From: JBBDMW01 sp040878005
Lineage (GTDB): Bacteria; Chloroflexota; Dehalococcoidia; Lucifugimonadales; Lucifugimonadaceae
Assembly (NCBI GenBank): GCA_040878005.1
Contig: JBBDMW010000068.1
Coordinates: 1-49,817, forward strand
Direction: 5' to 3'
Length of the DNA: 49,817 nucleotides
Positions 24,253 to 32,280 of this stretch are shown piece after piece. The notes under the pieces are model-generated. The model was given only the letters and a program-made list of their open reading frames with translations, had not been told where the DNA came from and searched no databases. How positions within the stretch are numbered: position 1 is the stretch's first letter; every line of letters begins with the position of its first letter. A program made the position numbers and the translations under genes.

Positions 24253-24484
24253 GTTAGCAGCTGCTTTAGTGCGGTGCGTCTGGCCGGGCTGGAAGATTTA
24301 ACAAAAACGTTACGAATTCGCTTTCGGATATATGGACTGCGGGCAGAATGCGTAGTAGTATACCCGCCCGGTCAGATAGCGCATGTAGACGAATCGGCTG
24401 GATTCGTCAGCCATCAAAGCATCTGGACCGAAAGCGTAAACGCCCTGACCCCGGATGGGGCAGGGACGAGGATAGGAAACGGAA

Positions 24485-24643
24485 ATGCTTTACCTTAAGG
24501 CTTGCCCGAGGTGCCGCGGTGACGTGAAGCTCGCACTCGACATGTACGGCAAGTACCTCGAGTGCCTGCAGTGCGGGTACACGATCGACTCCAAGGAAGA
24601 GGCTGCGAAGGCAGCGTCCGAGTCGAAGACCGCAGCTGCCTAG
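24485..24643 (+). CDS. Small zinc-ribbon protein
   Basis: A 52-residue protein encoded by ATG at 24485 to TAG at 24641. It begins MLYLKACPRCRGDVKLALDMYGKYLECLQCGYTIDSKEEAAKAASE. The two CxxC knuckles (CPRC and CLQC) are 20 residues apart and would hold one zinc. An A/K/S-rich tail follows. GAGGATAGGAAA precedes the ATG and ends at a workable distance. The gene has its own strong terminator. Codon use and the paired CxxC strongly support coding. Single zinc-ribbon proteins of this type often bind nucleic acid or RNA polymerase, but no function is known to me for this one. Confidence 0.8.
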   Translation: MLYLKACPRCRGDVKLALDMYGKYLECLQCGYTIDSKEEAAKAASESKTAAA

Positions 24644-24661
24644 GTCAACTGGCACCATGGT

Positions 24662-24699
24662 CGACGGCCCCGACGATTCCGCCGGGGCCGTCGTATTTT
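24662..24699 (+). terminator. Rho-independent terminator after the zinc-ribbon gene
   Basis: CGACGGCCCCG (24662-24672) pairs with CGGGGCCGTCG (24683-24693) around a 10-nt loop, followed directly by TATTTTA. It is a textbook intrinsic terminator 18 bp after the stop codon. Confidence 0.85.
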
Positions 24700-24730
24700 A
24701 GCCGGATGAGCGGATCATCATGGCGGTGGT

Positions 24731-25021
24731 TCAATAGTCGAATACGCCGACTTCCGTTGCTGTTATGTCTGCCTCAGGCACGTTCTCCTGGGCGAATTCG
24801 ATAACCCTGTCCAGAAGGCTGTTCAGAGTCTTGAGGTCGCCGCTCACAGCACTTATGCCAACGGTCGCCGTCTGCCACACGTCCTGCGTGTCTACTTCAG
24901 CTACGGCCACGGCGAACTTGTTACGCAGGCGCTCCGCCAGGGAGTGCACTACCCGGCGCTTGCCCTTCAGTGAGTTGTTTTCGTAAAGATGCAGGGTAAG
25001 CCTGCATACGCCGACGTGCAT
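24731..25021 (-). CDS. DUF503 (YlxP-like) protein
   Basis: A 96-residue protein matching DUF503: MHVGVCRLTLHLYENNSLKGKRRVVHSLAERLRNKFAVAVAEVDTQDVWQTATVGISAVSGD. The SLKGKR and F-x-V-x-V-A-E motifs and the ferredoxin-like length are typical. In Firmicutes the relative YlxP sits near ribosome/translation genes, but the biochemical role is unknown. Start is ATG at 25021 with AGGAG five bases upstream; a TTG directly before it also fits. It is convergent with the zinc-ribbon gene and divergent from rex. Confidence 0.88.
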   Translation of the reverse strand: MHVGVCRLTLHLYENNSLKGKRRVVHSLAERLRNKFAVAVAEVDTQDVWQTATVGISAVSGDLKTLNSLLDRVIEFAQENVPEADITATEVGVFDY

Positions 25022-25140
25022 CAAGACTCCTAATTGCCAGGCATGCCCGAGACTGCCCCAGGGCCGAATCCTGTTTAGGCTCTATGCCGTCTAACTGCAG
25101 TGGCGCCTCGCCGTCCGCACATGTAGGCGGCTCGGCTGAG

Positions 25141-25158
25141 GAACCGGCATGCCGGTTC
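25141..25158. repeat. Perfect 18-bp palindrome between DUF503 and rex genes
   Basis: GAACCGGCATGCCGGTTC is its own reverse complement over all 18 bases. It lies about midway in the 300-bp divergent gap and is flanked by GC-rich inverted segments (GGCGGCTCGGC and GCCGTCGGCGGC). It could be a dimeric-regulator operator or a cruciform/hairpin site. No further gene is seen in the gap. Confidence 0.6.
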
Positions 25159-25255
25159 ACGCCGTCGGCGGCGTTCAGAGGAAACAAAATCGTAATACGC
25201 CAGATGTTCCAGAGTAGCATTCGAGCCGGTTGGTCCGTTGCCCGTGCAAAGTTGA

Positions 25256-25273
25256 TTGTGATATAAGGCACAC
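25256..25273 (+). promoter_or_regulatory. Possible Rex operator, imperfect (autoregulation)
   Basis: TTGTGATATAAGGCACAC resembles the Rex consensus TTGTGA-N6-TCACAA: the left half is perfect, the right half has GCACAC with two changes. A TATAAG -10-like box lies inside. It sits 50 bp before the rex start. Confidence 0.4.
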
Positions 25274-25322
25274 ATCAAAGAGACACACTGGTTCGAATCA
25301 CCTGCGACTACTCCCTTCCCTT

Positions 25323-25985
25323 ATGACTACAGCCGCATCAAGACATAACGAATCCAACGGGCAGCCTGTGCAAGAAGAAGTGCCTGAAGTAGTTATCCAG
25401 CGCCTTCCATTGTACGTCCGGGTGCTATCGCAATTTGAAAAAGATTCAGTCGACGTTGTGAGTTCCGAGCAACTGGGCTCCCGTCTCCAAATGACGCCAG
25501 CGCAGATTCGCAAAGACCTCTCCTACTTTGGGCGCTTCGGCAAGCAGGGGCGGGGGTACAACGTCCACAACCTGGCCACCGAGCTGCGAGGCATCCTGGG
25601 GCTGGATGTCTCCTGGAACGCAGCGATTGTGGGAATGGGGCGCCTGGGTCGTGCCGTAGTGGCCTACCCCGGGTTTGAGCCCGAAGGCTTCCGGATTGTG
25701 GCAGCGTTTGACGGTGACCCCACGGTGGTCGGAGGCTCAGTGGGCGGACTAAGGGTGCAGTCGATGAGTGAAATTCCTGCGACGGTCAGGACCCGCAACA
25801 TCAAGATTGGCATTGTTGCTGTGCCCGCGCACCACGCCCAGCAGGTGATCAATACCCTCGTGGCCGCCGGGATCAGGTCAATCCTTAACTATGCACCGCT
25901 CTCGCCCCAGGTTCCCCCTGGCGTCAAGGTGCGCGGCATCGACCCGGTGCTAGCCCTGCAGTCCATGACCTACTACATGAAGTAG
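25323..25985 (+). CDS. rex: Redox-sensing transcriptional repressor Rex
   Basis: A 220-residue Rex protein. The N-terminal winged helix contains QRLPLYVRVLSQFEKD and QLGSRLQMTPAQIRKDLSYFGRFGKQGRGYNV, a family hallmark. The C-terminal Rossmann domain carries NAAIVGMGRLGRAVVAYPGF and the VPAHHAQQVINTLVAAGIRSILNYAPL segment, with the closing helix that swaps between subunits. It senses NADH/NAD+ and represses respiration or fermentation genes. The frame opens earlier, but ATG at 25323 begins the conserved region; the mRNA may have no ribosome binding site, since the upstream bases are CCCTTCCCTT. The neighbouring ATP synthase and oxidoreductases are plausible regulon members, but no operator was found by eye near them. 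Confidence 0.93.
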   Translation: MTTAASRHNESNGQPVQEEVPEVVIQRLPLYVRVLSQFEKDSVDVVSSEQLGSRLQMTPAQIRKDLSYFGRFGKQGRGYNVHNLATELRGILGLDVSWNAAIVGMGRLGRAVVAYPGFEPEGFRIVAAFDGDPTVVGGSVGGLRVQSMSEIPATVRTRNIKIGIVAVPAHHAQQVINTLVAAGIRSILNYAPLSPQVPPGVKVRGIDPVLALQSMTYYMK

Positions 25986-26024
25986 GAGTCGTGAGCCGCG
26001 CGCATGAGCAGCATGAGCCCCACC

Positions 26025-27179
26025 CTATTTGTTGGCCCCGCCGGGTTTGAGGATTTCTAGAAGCCTGTCCGCGATGATCTGCTCCTCCCCATCCTGCACA
26101 TTCACCATGACCAGGTTGATTTCATCGCCGTATCCGCCGCCGCCGACGTATATGGGCGGATCGCCTTCCATGAGACGCTGCCGGATTTGTGCCGGTGAAG
26201 GCCCGCTCCAGTCGCTCTCGAAGTAGATCACCGGCTGGGGGCCCTGCCGGTTGGCGTTGGGGCCTTCCATGACCACCCGCAAGCCCGGGATGCCCTTCAG
26301 CCTGTCCTGTATGAGTCGGCCCTTCTGAGTCCAGTCGGCAAGTATGGCCTGCTCGTCTGACTCCAGGAACAGTTCCAGCGCCGTAGTCATGCCCACGATG
26401 GACTCCTTGGAAACTTTCATCCCACGAGCGATGCCGGCACGAGGGCTGTGCAGGTTGAGCGAGTTGACGATCGCCGCCTCTATCAGTTCCTTGCGTCCCG
26501 CGAGCAGTCCTGCGTTCTGCGGCCCGCCGATGCCTTTGCCGCCGGATATGCCCACAAGGTCGGCGCCCTGCTTGATGAACTTTGTAAGGTTTTCCATTGG
26601 TGGAACTTCAGCGGCAGCGTCCACGTACACCGGCACGCCGTAGCGGTGTGCAATCTCGCACAGTTCCGGCAGTGGCAGCCCCCGGCGTATGGATGGGCCG
26701 AAGATGGTCACGATAGCCACTGTGCGGTCAGTGATGGCCGCCTCCAACTGGTACGGCTTCGCTCCGCCCAGCATGCCCCATTCCACCAGATGTGCCCCCG
26801 GCACCTCGAACGCCATGTCGTACCTGTTGCGCTCGCCCTTGAATATGAGCACCTCATCCTTCATGCCGGCCGTGTTGGGGAGTTGCTCCACCTTTGCTTC
26901 GTCGGTACCGGTCATGCATGCAGCTATGGCTATGGTCTGGCTGGCAGACGCCCCGGCGGTCACAAGTCCCGCCTCTGCGCCGCATGCCCGCGCCACCACC
27001 TTGCCGGCTGCGCGATTCAACGCAGTCATGTCTACGAAGGCCGTTGCGGCTTCGTCCATGGCCCTCAGCACCTCCGGGCGCATCAGGCTGCCACCGAGGG
27101 CTGTGACCCAACTCTGGGCGTTGATGACCGGCTTTATGCCCAGGCGGGCGTACGGCTCCGGTATGCGGTTCGGTGGCAT
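26025..27179 (-). CDS. SelA-like PLP-dependent lyase/transferase, copy 1
   Basis: A 384-residue fold-type I PLP enzyme of the selenocysteine synthase (SelA)/D-glucosaminate-6-phosphate ammonia-lyase (DgaE) superfamily. Features are VINAQSWVTALGGSLMRPEVLRAM at the start, AGASASQTIAIAACMTG (PLP phosphate cup), VPVYVDAAAEVPP with the aspartate under the PLP ring, and SGGKGIGGPQNAG, where K215 forms the Schiff base. True SelA proteins are longer and bind tRNA. At this length, a small-substrate elimination or aldolase activity is likelier. The frame opens at 27239, but ATG at 27179 follows GGAAGG. A decayed tandem copy lies directly upstream and RidA and a peptide ABC operon nearby. Confidence 0.85.
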   Translation of the reverse strand: MPPNRIPEPYARLGIKPVINAQSWVTALGGSLMRPEVLRAMDEAATAFVDMTALNRAAGKVVARACGAEAGLVTAGASASQTIAIAACMTGTDEAKVEQLPNTAGMKDEVLIFKGERNRYDMAFEVPGAHLVEWGMLGGAKPYQLEAAITDRTVAIVTIFGPSIRRGLPLPELCEIAHRYGVPVYVDAAAEVPPMENLTKFIKQGADLVGISGGKGIGGPQNAGLLAGRKELIEAAIVNSLNLHSPRAGIARGMKVSKESIVGMTTALELFLESDEQAILADWTQKGRLIQDRLKGIPGLRVVMEGPNANRQGPQPVIYFESDWSGPSPAQIRQRLMEGDPPIYVGGGGYGDEINLVMVNVQDGEEQIIADRLLEILKPGGANK

Positions 27180-27222
27180 GTTTTTCCCTTCCGGCAAGTG
27201 ATTGTGAACAATCTGCGTCGTT

Positions 27223-27609
27223 TTATACCTTTGGCGCAAGGATTTCCAGCCGCAGCCGGGCGATTATCGCCTCCTCGCCCTGCCGCACGTTAACCATGGC
27301 CATGTTGATCTCATCTTCGTTTCCACCTCCGCTGGTATGCGTCACCATGTCAGAGTCCTCCCTCGTGAATCGGGCGACATTGTCCGCATGCGACGCCCCG
27401 GCGGATTCGTCAACAATCATCGGCATGCCGTGCCGACGGTCGCGTGTGGTTGATCGATTTCGACGAAGTGGCTGTCGGCCTTCTCCATCGCAGCGGACAC
27501 CTCGGTGCATGAGGCTACTCCCGAGGCCGGTGACCCAGCTCTGGGTGTTGATCACCTCCTGGATGCCCAGCCGGTCATATATGACTGGACCTCTACGGGC
27601 AGTCGGCAC
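27223..27609 (-). pseudogene. Decayed third SelA-like PLP gene (frameshift and internal deletions)
   Basis: The open frame of 128 codons is a collapsed copy of the neighbouring SelA-like gene. Its start (LGIQEVINTQSWVTGLGSSLM) matches LGIKPVINAQSWVTALGGSLM. Right after LMHR the homology jumps to another frame (EVSAAMEKADSHFVEID, cf. PEVLRAMDEAATAFVDM), showing a frameshift at about 27505. Some 130 residues are then missing; GMPMIVDESAG (cf. GVPVYVDAAAE) and DSDMVTHTSGG return, and a second gap of over 100 residues deletes the region after the lysine. The C-terminal EDEINMAMVNVRQGEEAII is kept. The PLP lysine and most of the active site are gone. It is a tandem duplicate that died. Confidence 0.85.
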
Positions 27610-27762
27610 GGTTTTCTCCGTTCATTGGATGGTTTGACCTGGTACGGGTTTCAATTGATTGCGCAAACACATGAATTGCCTGAACATCTGTCGGTCGGCC
27701 TGACCCGGTGGTTCCGCCAATGCGGACTGCGTCTTCCAATCAAACATGACAGGAGCCAGCAA

Positions 27763-28227
27763 ATGGAAATTGAAGCAAAGCTGAAAGAACTGGGTGTGAC
27801 ATTGAACCCGCCGCCTCCGCCAATGTTTAGCTTTGTGGGCGCGGTCACTACCGGCAACCTGGTCTTCGTCTCCGGTCACGGGCCCAAGCTTGAAGACGGC
27901 ACCTTCATCTCTGGCCGGCTCGGCGAAAGCATCTCGGTAGAGGATGCCCAGGCCGCCGCCCGGCAGGTTGCCATCTGCATGCTCCAGACGTTGAAGGGTC
28001 ACATTGGCGACCTTGATCGCGTAAAGAGGATCGTCAAGCTCCTTTGCATGGTCAATTCCACACCGGATTTCAGGGAGCAGCCGCGCGTTGCCAATGGCGC
28101 CTCCGATTTTCTTGTGGAGGTCTTTGGAGACAAAGGGCGGCACGCCAGGGCTGCGTTCGGTATAACGTCGGTCTTCGAGAACATCCCCATTGAGATAGAG
28201 ATGATCGTGGAGATCGAGGCTTCCTGA
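27763..28227 (+). CDS. RidA-family (YjgF/YER057c/UK114) enamine/imine deaminase
   Basis: A 154-residue RidA-type protein. It begins MEIEAKLKELGVTLNPPPPPMFSFVGAVTTGNLVFVSGHGP, the extended N-terminal form of the family. The core has EDAQAAARQVAICMLQTLKGHIGDLDRVKRIVKLLCMVNS, and the end has RHARAAFGITSVFENIPIEIEMIVEI, whose Arg in ARAAFG matches the conserved catalytic Arg105 of RidA. RidA enzymes hydrolyse 2-aminoacrylate and related enamines made by PLP-dependent eliminations. Its location between two SelA-like PLP enzymes is consistent with that. Start is ATG at 27763, with AGGAG seven bases upstream. The frame is open over the antisense of the pseudogene, but that extension is not conserved. 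Confidence 0.85.
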   Translation: MEIEAKLKELGVTLNPPPPPMFSFVGAVTTGNLVFVSGHGPKLEDGTFISGRLGESISVEDAQAAARQVAICMLQTLKGHIGDLDRVKRIVKLLCMVNSTPDFREQPRVANGASDFLVEVFGDKGRHARAAFGITSVFENIPIEIEMIVEIEAS

Positions 28228-28299
28228 TGGAGCGCTCCTGCGAGACGCCCGGCTCTTGGTGCCATGGCCTGGGTACCTGGTTTGGTCCATGAATCCGGC

Positions 28300-29202
28300 C
28301 TAGATTTGCCTAAGGCGAGGGTCGAGGCGGTCACGCAGCCAGTCCCCCAGGAAGTTGAGCGCCATTACCGTCAGGAACAGGGCCAGCCCGGGGAAGGTCG
28401 AGGTCCACCAGGCGGTCTGGAGATAGTCCCTGGCATCGGCGATCATGTTTCCCCATGAGGGGGTCGGCAGCGGGATGCCGGCTCCGAGGAAGCTCAGGGT
28501 GGCTTCCGCCAGTATCAGTTGGCCCACCTGGAGCGACGCTATCACGGTCACTGTGCCCACAATGCCGGGCATGATGTGCCTGACCAGGATCCTCAGTGTG
28601 GATGCACCCATGACCCTTGCCATGGCCACGTGGTCAGCTTCCTTCAGCACAAGCACATTCGCCCGCACATTTCTTACGAAGCTGCTCCATGCCAGGAGCG
28701 CGAGCAGCCCCATCACGATGGGGACGCTTGACCCGATGACGATGGCCACAATCAGGGCCAACAGGAGAAACGGGAACCCCATCCAGATGTCCACGGCGCG
28801 AGTGATTATCTCGTCAGTAAGCCCTCCGAAATAGCCACTAATGATGCCCAACGTGGTCCCCACAACCAGGCCTGCGGAAAGGGCGATTGCCATTACTGCC
28901 AACGAGATCCTCGCTCCGTAAAGCATGCGGCTCAGGAGGTCTCGACCAACGTGATCTGCGCCCAGCAGATGGCTGCTGCTTCCGTCCACAAATGACGGTG
29001 GCGCGTTGCGGTCTGCAAGTGATTGCCGTATTGGGTCGTCGGGGGCCAGCCACGGTGCGCCCAGTCCCATGATCAACAGTATTGTGAGGATAAAGACGGG
29101 GATGACTGGCCAGCGGCGAACGAACTGCCAAGACGATCCGACGTACCTCACGCGGGCAGGCCTGTCCTGGTCCAGGGGAGTGGTTGTTTCTGCAACAGCC
29201 AT
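28300..29202 (-). CDS. ABC transporter permease, DppC/OppC type
   Basis: A 300-residue peptide/nickel-family permease (BPD_transp_1) with the usual cytoplasmic N terminus, a membrane helix (VIPVFILTILLIMGLGAPWLAP) and the DppC signature HLLGADHVGRDLLSRMLYGARISL. Four more helices follow, and the EAA motif that contacts the ATPase lies in ADHVAMARVMGASTLRILVRHIMPG. With the neighbouring permease it forms the membrane channel of an importer. Start is ATG at 29202 with GAGGAGG upstream, only 15 bp after the stop of the DppB-like gene, so they are co-transcribed. No DppD/F ATPase gene is in the operon. Confidence 0.92.
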   Translation of the reverse strand: MAVAETTTPLDQDRPARVRYVGSSWQFVRRWPVIPVFILTILLIMGLGAPWLAPDDPIRQSLADRNAPPSFVDGSSSHLLGADHVGRDLLSRMLYGARISLAVMAIALSAGLVVGTTLGIISGYFGGLTDEIITRAVDIWMGFPFLLLALIVAIVIGSSVPIVMGLLALLAWSSFVRNVRANVLVLKEADHVAMARVMGASTLRILVRHIMPGIVGTVTVIASLQVGQLILAEATLSFLGAGIPLPTPSWGNMIADARDYLQTAWWTSTFPGLALFLTVMALNFLGDWLRDRLDPRLRQI

Positions 29203-29217
29203 GAAGGTTGTTCCTCC

Positions 29218-30168
29218 TCAGGACAACCGGATCCGGGGATCAAGGTAGGCATATGCCACGTCGGCCAGGAAATTCAGCACCAGGAACGCCAACGTCCACA
29301 GCAGCACGGTCGCTGTCAGTGTTGGAAAGTCGTTGTTCCAGACCGCCTGCACGGTCAACTGCCCGACGCCCGGCCAGGAGAAGACCCGCTCTATTACAAC
29401 CGTTCCGGTTATGAACCCGGCAAGGGTTATTGCTGCGAGAGTTAGCGGTTGGAGTATTGCGTTCTTGAAGGCGTGCTTCCAGATGATCTTCTGGTCGCTC
29501 ACGCCTTTGGCGCGGGCCAGCTTGATGTACTCCGAATCCATAACCTCCAGCATCGCTGAGCGGGTAAGGCGCAGGAATGCGGCGGCCGGCAGCCATCCAA
29601 GGGTGACAGTCGGCAGGATGAAATACTGAAGCTTGGAAATTAGTGGGGCATCGCGCGACCCTGCGGTGCCGGGTGGCAGCCAGTCCAGCATCACGGCGAA
29701 AATCAGGATTCCCATGATCCCCACCCAGAACACTGGCATCGCCTGGCCGAATAGCGCGATGGAGCGCCCCAGGTAGTCCCAGAATGTGCCCCTCTTTATT
29801 GCCGACAACACCCCTAGCGGGATGCCCAGCATGATGGCGAAGACGAACGACGTTGCTGCCAACTGGAGAGTGGCGGGGATCCGGTCCCTCAGCAGCGTCG
29901 CCACCGGAGTTTCAGTAGTAATGGTGTTGCCGAGGTCGCCCTGCAACAACCTGCCCATCCACATGAAGTACTGGATCACCAGTGGCCTGTCCAGGCCGAG
30001 ACGCTTCTCCAACGTGGCAATTCGCTCTGGGCTCATGCCATAGCCGCCTGGCTTCGCATAGAGAAGCATCGGATCACCGGCGACCCGGGAGAGGCCGAAT
30101 ACCAGCATGGTCGCGGCAATCAGTGTGATTACTGCGAATATCAACCTTCTCAAAAAGTAGCGCTTCAT
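29218..30168 (-). CDS. ABC transporter permease, DppB/OppB type
   Basis: A 316-residue permease with six membrane helices. The N terminus MKRYFLRRLIFAVITLIAATMLVFGLSRVAGDP and the conserved LGLDRPLVIQYFMWMGRLLQGDLGNTITTETPV match DppB. The EAA loop is DSEYIKLARAKGVSDQKIIWKHAFKNAILQPL. It pairs with the DppC-like protein. ATG at 30168 is preferred (GAGGG six bases upstream); a TTG at 30174 overlaps the upstream stop codon in a TTGA. It sits directly behind the solute-binding gene. The permeases face import of peptides, nickel or other small cationic compounds. Confidence 0.92.
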   Translation of the reverse strand: MKRYFLRRLIFAVITLIAATMLVFGLSRVAGDPMLLYAKPGGYGMSPERIATLEKRLGLDRPLVIQYFMWMGRLLQGDLGNTITTETPVATLLRDRIPATLQLAATSFVFAIMLGIPLGVLSAIKRGTFWDYLGRSIALFGQAMPVFWVGIMGILIFAVMLDWLPPGTAGSRDAPLISKLQYFILPTVTLGWLPAAAFLRLTRSAMLEVMDSEYIKLARAKGVSDQKIIWKHAFKNAILQPLTLAAITLAGFITGTVVIERVFSWPGVGQLTVQAVWNNDFPTLTATVLLWTLAFLVLNFLADVAYAYLDPRIRLS

Positions 30169-30170
30169 CC

Positions 30171-32135
30171 TCAACCCTCTGGGGCAGACCCGATGCCGAG
30201 ACTTGAAGGCAACTCATGGCGCCAGTCGCTCGGCGCCATGAGTTGCCTTGATGGCCTTGTTACAGGCCAGTTCGTGTTCTGGCGTGCGGACACGATGTTC
30301 TGGGGTGAGTTGAAGGAGTTACCCAGGTGCATGGGCCATTCGCTGATCGAATTCGGGTTGGCAAAGTAAGCCTGGGGCACGCTGACGTAGCCGGGCGCAA
30401 TTGCCCAGTGGTGCATGTACTCCAAGAGCTCGTTGTTGATGTCGATCCTGGCCTGTACGTCTGGCTCTGACGCAGCAGCGCGGTACCATTCCAGGATTTC
30501 CGGTGATTCGTTCCCGCAGGCGAAGCCGCCCCGTGTCAACGTGGTCATCACCAGGCCCTTCGGCCAATCCCACGGGTACGATTCTTTACCATCGTCACAG
30601 GAAGTCAGGAGAGGCGTGACGGAAGTTCTGCCGACAAGTCCCGGCCGGTAGACGGCGTAGGCGTATTTCAGCACCTGGGTTCTGACTCCCAGGTTGTCCC
30701 AGAAGCCGCCAATTGCATCGCCAATTTCACCCGCTGGTCCTTCACCGCCTCCCAGCTCCGGACCAATGAAGAGCGGTATCTCAAACCGGATATCGCCTGA
30801 GCCACGGGGGTACCCTGCCTCGTCAAGAAGTGCCTCCGCTCCTTCCTCGTCGAACGGATATTCATACTGAGGATCCCAATTTGGGTTCTGGGTACTGAAG
30901 TACTCCACGTGCACGGGAGTTCCGATGCCGCCCATGACGTGCTCGATAATGGCGTCTCTGTCTACCGACATGGCCAGAGCGGTACGCACCAGCCGGGCCC
31001 GCTCCATGCTGTCCATACCGTCCGGCGGCTCGCCGAAGCCGGGGTCGAACGGGTTGCCAATCCATGGAATGCTGTTCACGTATGTGCCGTATTCCAGCGG
31101 TTCACCCGTCAGCGCGTTGGTCTCTTCCCACAGGTTGCCCGGGAAGAAGACTCCCTGCTGGATGCCCTGTCCGGCGCTCACTGGCAGGTAGCCCGCATCA
31201 ATGACCTGGGCATGGTTCTTCGGATCAATGAAAGCGACATCCGCGTCGCCAGTCTGAAGCATGGCCATCCTGGATGCTTCTTCTGGTACGGCCAGCATCT
31301 TGAACTGCGTTATCTCGGCGTCTTTTCGCCAGTGGTCGTATGGAACCGCCTCATACGTGCCTTCCAGGTCCTCGATGTGACTCACAACCTGGAAAGGGCC
31401 AGTCCCGATGAAGTTGGCCCTCATCCACTCTGCGCCCATCTCATCGAAAGCTCGTTTTGAAGTGGCGATACTGGTGAGGCCGCCGGTTGCCTCCTGGTTC
31501 AGGAGGTTGCTCGCCCAGCGCACATCAAAGTTGTCGAAATGTGCCCTGATCGTGTAGTCATCCAGGGCCTCTACCGGCGTGTCCCCGAACAGGGCGGAGA
31601 AGTTGGCAGCACTCGCCGCTATCGACTCCGGGTTAATGGACGGGTTGGTCCGGTTGATGACCCAGGCCATGTCCTCGGCAGTCATCTCTCCCCAATCACC
31701 GTGGAACTGCACTCCCTCACGGATGGTGATCGTGACACTGCTCAGGTCATCTTCAAGTTCCCATGACTCCGCCAGCATGGGTGCGTCCCAGTCGTCGCCT
31801 TCAGGAGCGAACAGGCTTTCACCAATTCCAAACTGGCGTGCTGGGAACATTGGAAGGTCAGGCAAGCTGCCGGGAGAGCCGGTCAGGGTGACGTCAACCA
31901 TCGTGATCACACCCAGCTCATTCTCGGGCTGTGGCAGATCAGATCCACTTGATGGGGTTGCCGTGGCGGTTTCGGACGGTCCACCGGGGTCGGCAGTCGA
32001 CGTCGGCTCACCAGAAGGATCAGCAGTGGTAGGGGTGGCCTCTGCGGAGCCACATGCGACCGCCAGGCTGATCAGTAAGCCAGACAGCGCCACGAGCAGG
32101 GGCATCCTGCGTAGCGACAGCGCCTTCATATTCAT
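30171..32135 (-). CDS. ABC transporter solute-binding lipoprotein, family 5 (peptide/nickel type)
   Basis: A 654-residue extracytoplasmic binding protein, larger than the usual 520-560. The signal peptide (LLVALSGLLISLAVAC) ends in a lipobox, followed by a Pro/Thr/Ser/Gly-rich linker. The mature part has SBP_bac_5 features: ESWELEDDLSSVTITIREGVQFHGDWGEMTAEDMAWVINR near the start, and MSVDRDAIIEHVMGGIGTPV later. It would deliver a peptide-like or heavily substituted ligand to the permeases encoded right after it. ATG at 32135 has GGAG eight bases before; a GTG directly before is in frame. A good promoter lies at 32252-32280. Confidence 0.9.
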   Translation of the reverse strand: MNMKALSLRRMPLLVALSGLLISLAVACGSAEATPTTADPSGEPTSTADPGGPSETATATPSSGSDLPQPENELGVITMVDVTLTGSPGSLPDLPMFPARQFGIGESLFAPEGDDWDAPMLAESWELEDDLSSVTITIREGVQFHGDWGEMTAEDMAWVINRTNPSINPESIAASAANFSALFGDTPVEALDDYTIRAHFDNFDVRWASNLLNQEATGGLTSIATSKRAFDEMGAEWMRANFIGTGPFQVVSHIEDLEGTYEAVPYDHWRKDAEITQFKMLAVPEEASRMAMLQTGDADVAFIDPKNHAQVIDAGYLPVSAGQGIQQGVFFPGNLWEETNALTGEPLEYGTYVNSIPWIGNPFDPGFGEPPDGMDSMERARLVRTALAMSVDRDAIIEHVMGGIGTPVHVEYFSTQNPNWDPQYEYPFDEEGAEALLDEAGYPRGSGDIRFEIPLFIGPELGGGEGPAGEIGDAIGGFWDNLGVRTQVLKYAYAVYRPGLVGRTSVTPLLTSCDDGKESYPWDWPKGLVMTTLTRGGFACGNESPEILEWYRAAASEPDVQARIDINNELLEYMHHWAIAPGYVSVPQAYFANPNSISEWPMHLGNSFNSPQNIVSARQNTNWPVTRPSRQLMAPSDWRHELPSSLGIGSAPEG

Positions 32136-32251
32136 CACTCACACTCCGGGATCGACCAATTAGGTCGACGTATTACGAGATTCGTACCCGATGGGACTCA
32201 GCATGACGTAAATGGTCCCAACACCGCCACCACATGACATGACGCGTCGGG

Positions 32252-32280
32252 ACATTAGCACCGGGTGTATATGATGTCAA
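32252..32280 (-). promoter_or_regulatory. Promoter of the ABC importer operon
   Basis: On the minus strand a perfect TTGACA (32280-32275) and TAATGT (32257-32252) are 17 bp apart. The start of transcription would be near 32245, leaving a leader of about 110 nt before the binding-protein ATG. Confidence 0.5.

Noticed and set aside
25288..25310. GGTTCGAATC, which looks like a tRNA T-loop before rex
   Set aside because: The surrounding bases do not form the 5-bp T stem, and there is no acceptor or anticodon arm upstream.
26448..27293. 281-codon plus-strand ORF
   Set aside because: Antisense to the SelA-like gene, no ribosome binding site, no motif.
27505..27762. N-terminal extension of the RidA frame
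   Set aside because: The extra codons run antisense over the SelA-like pseudogene; the strong AGGAG before ATG 27763 marks the true start.
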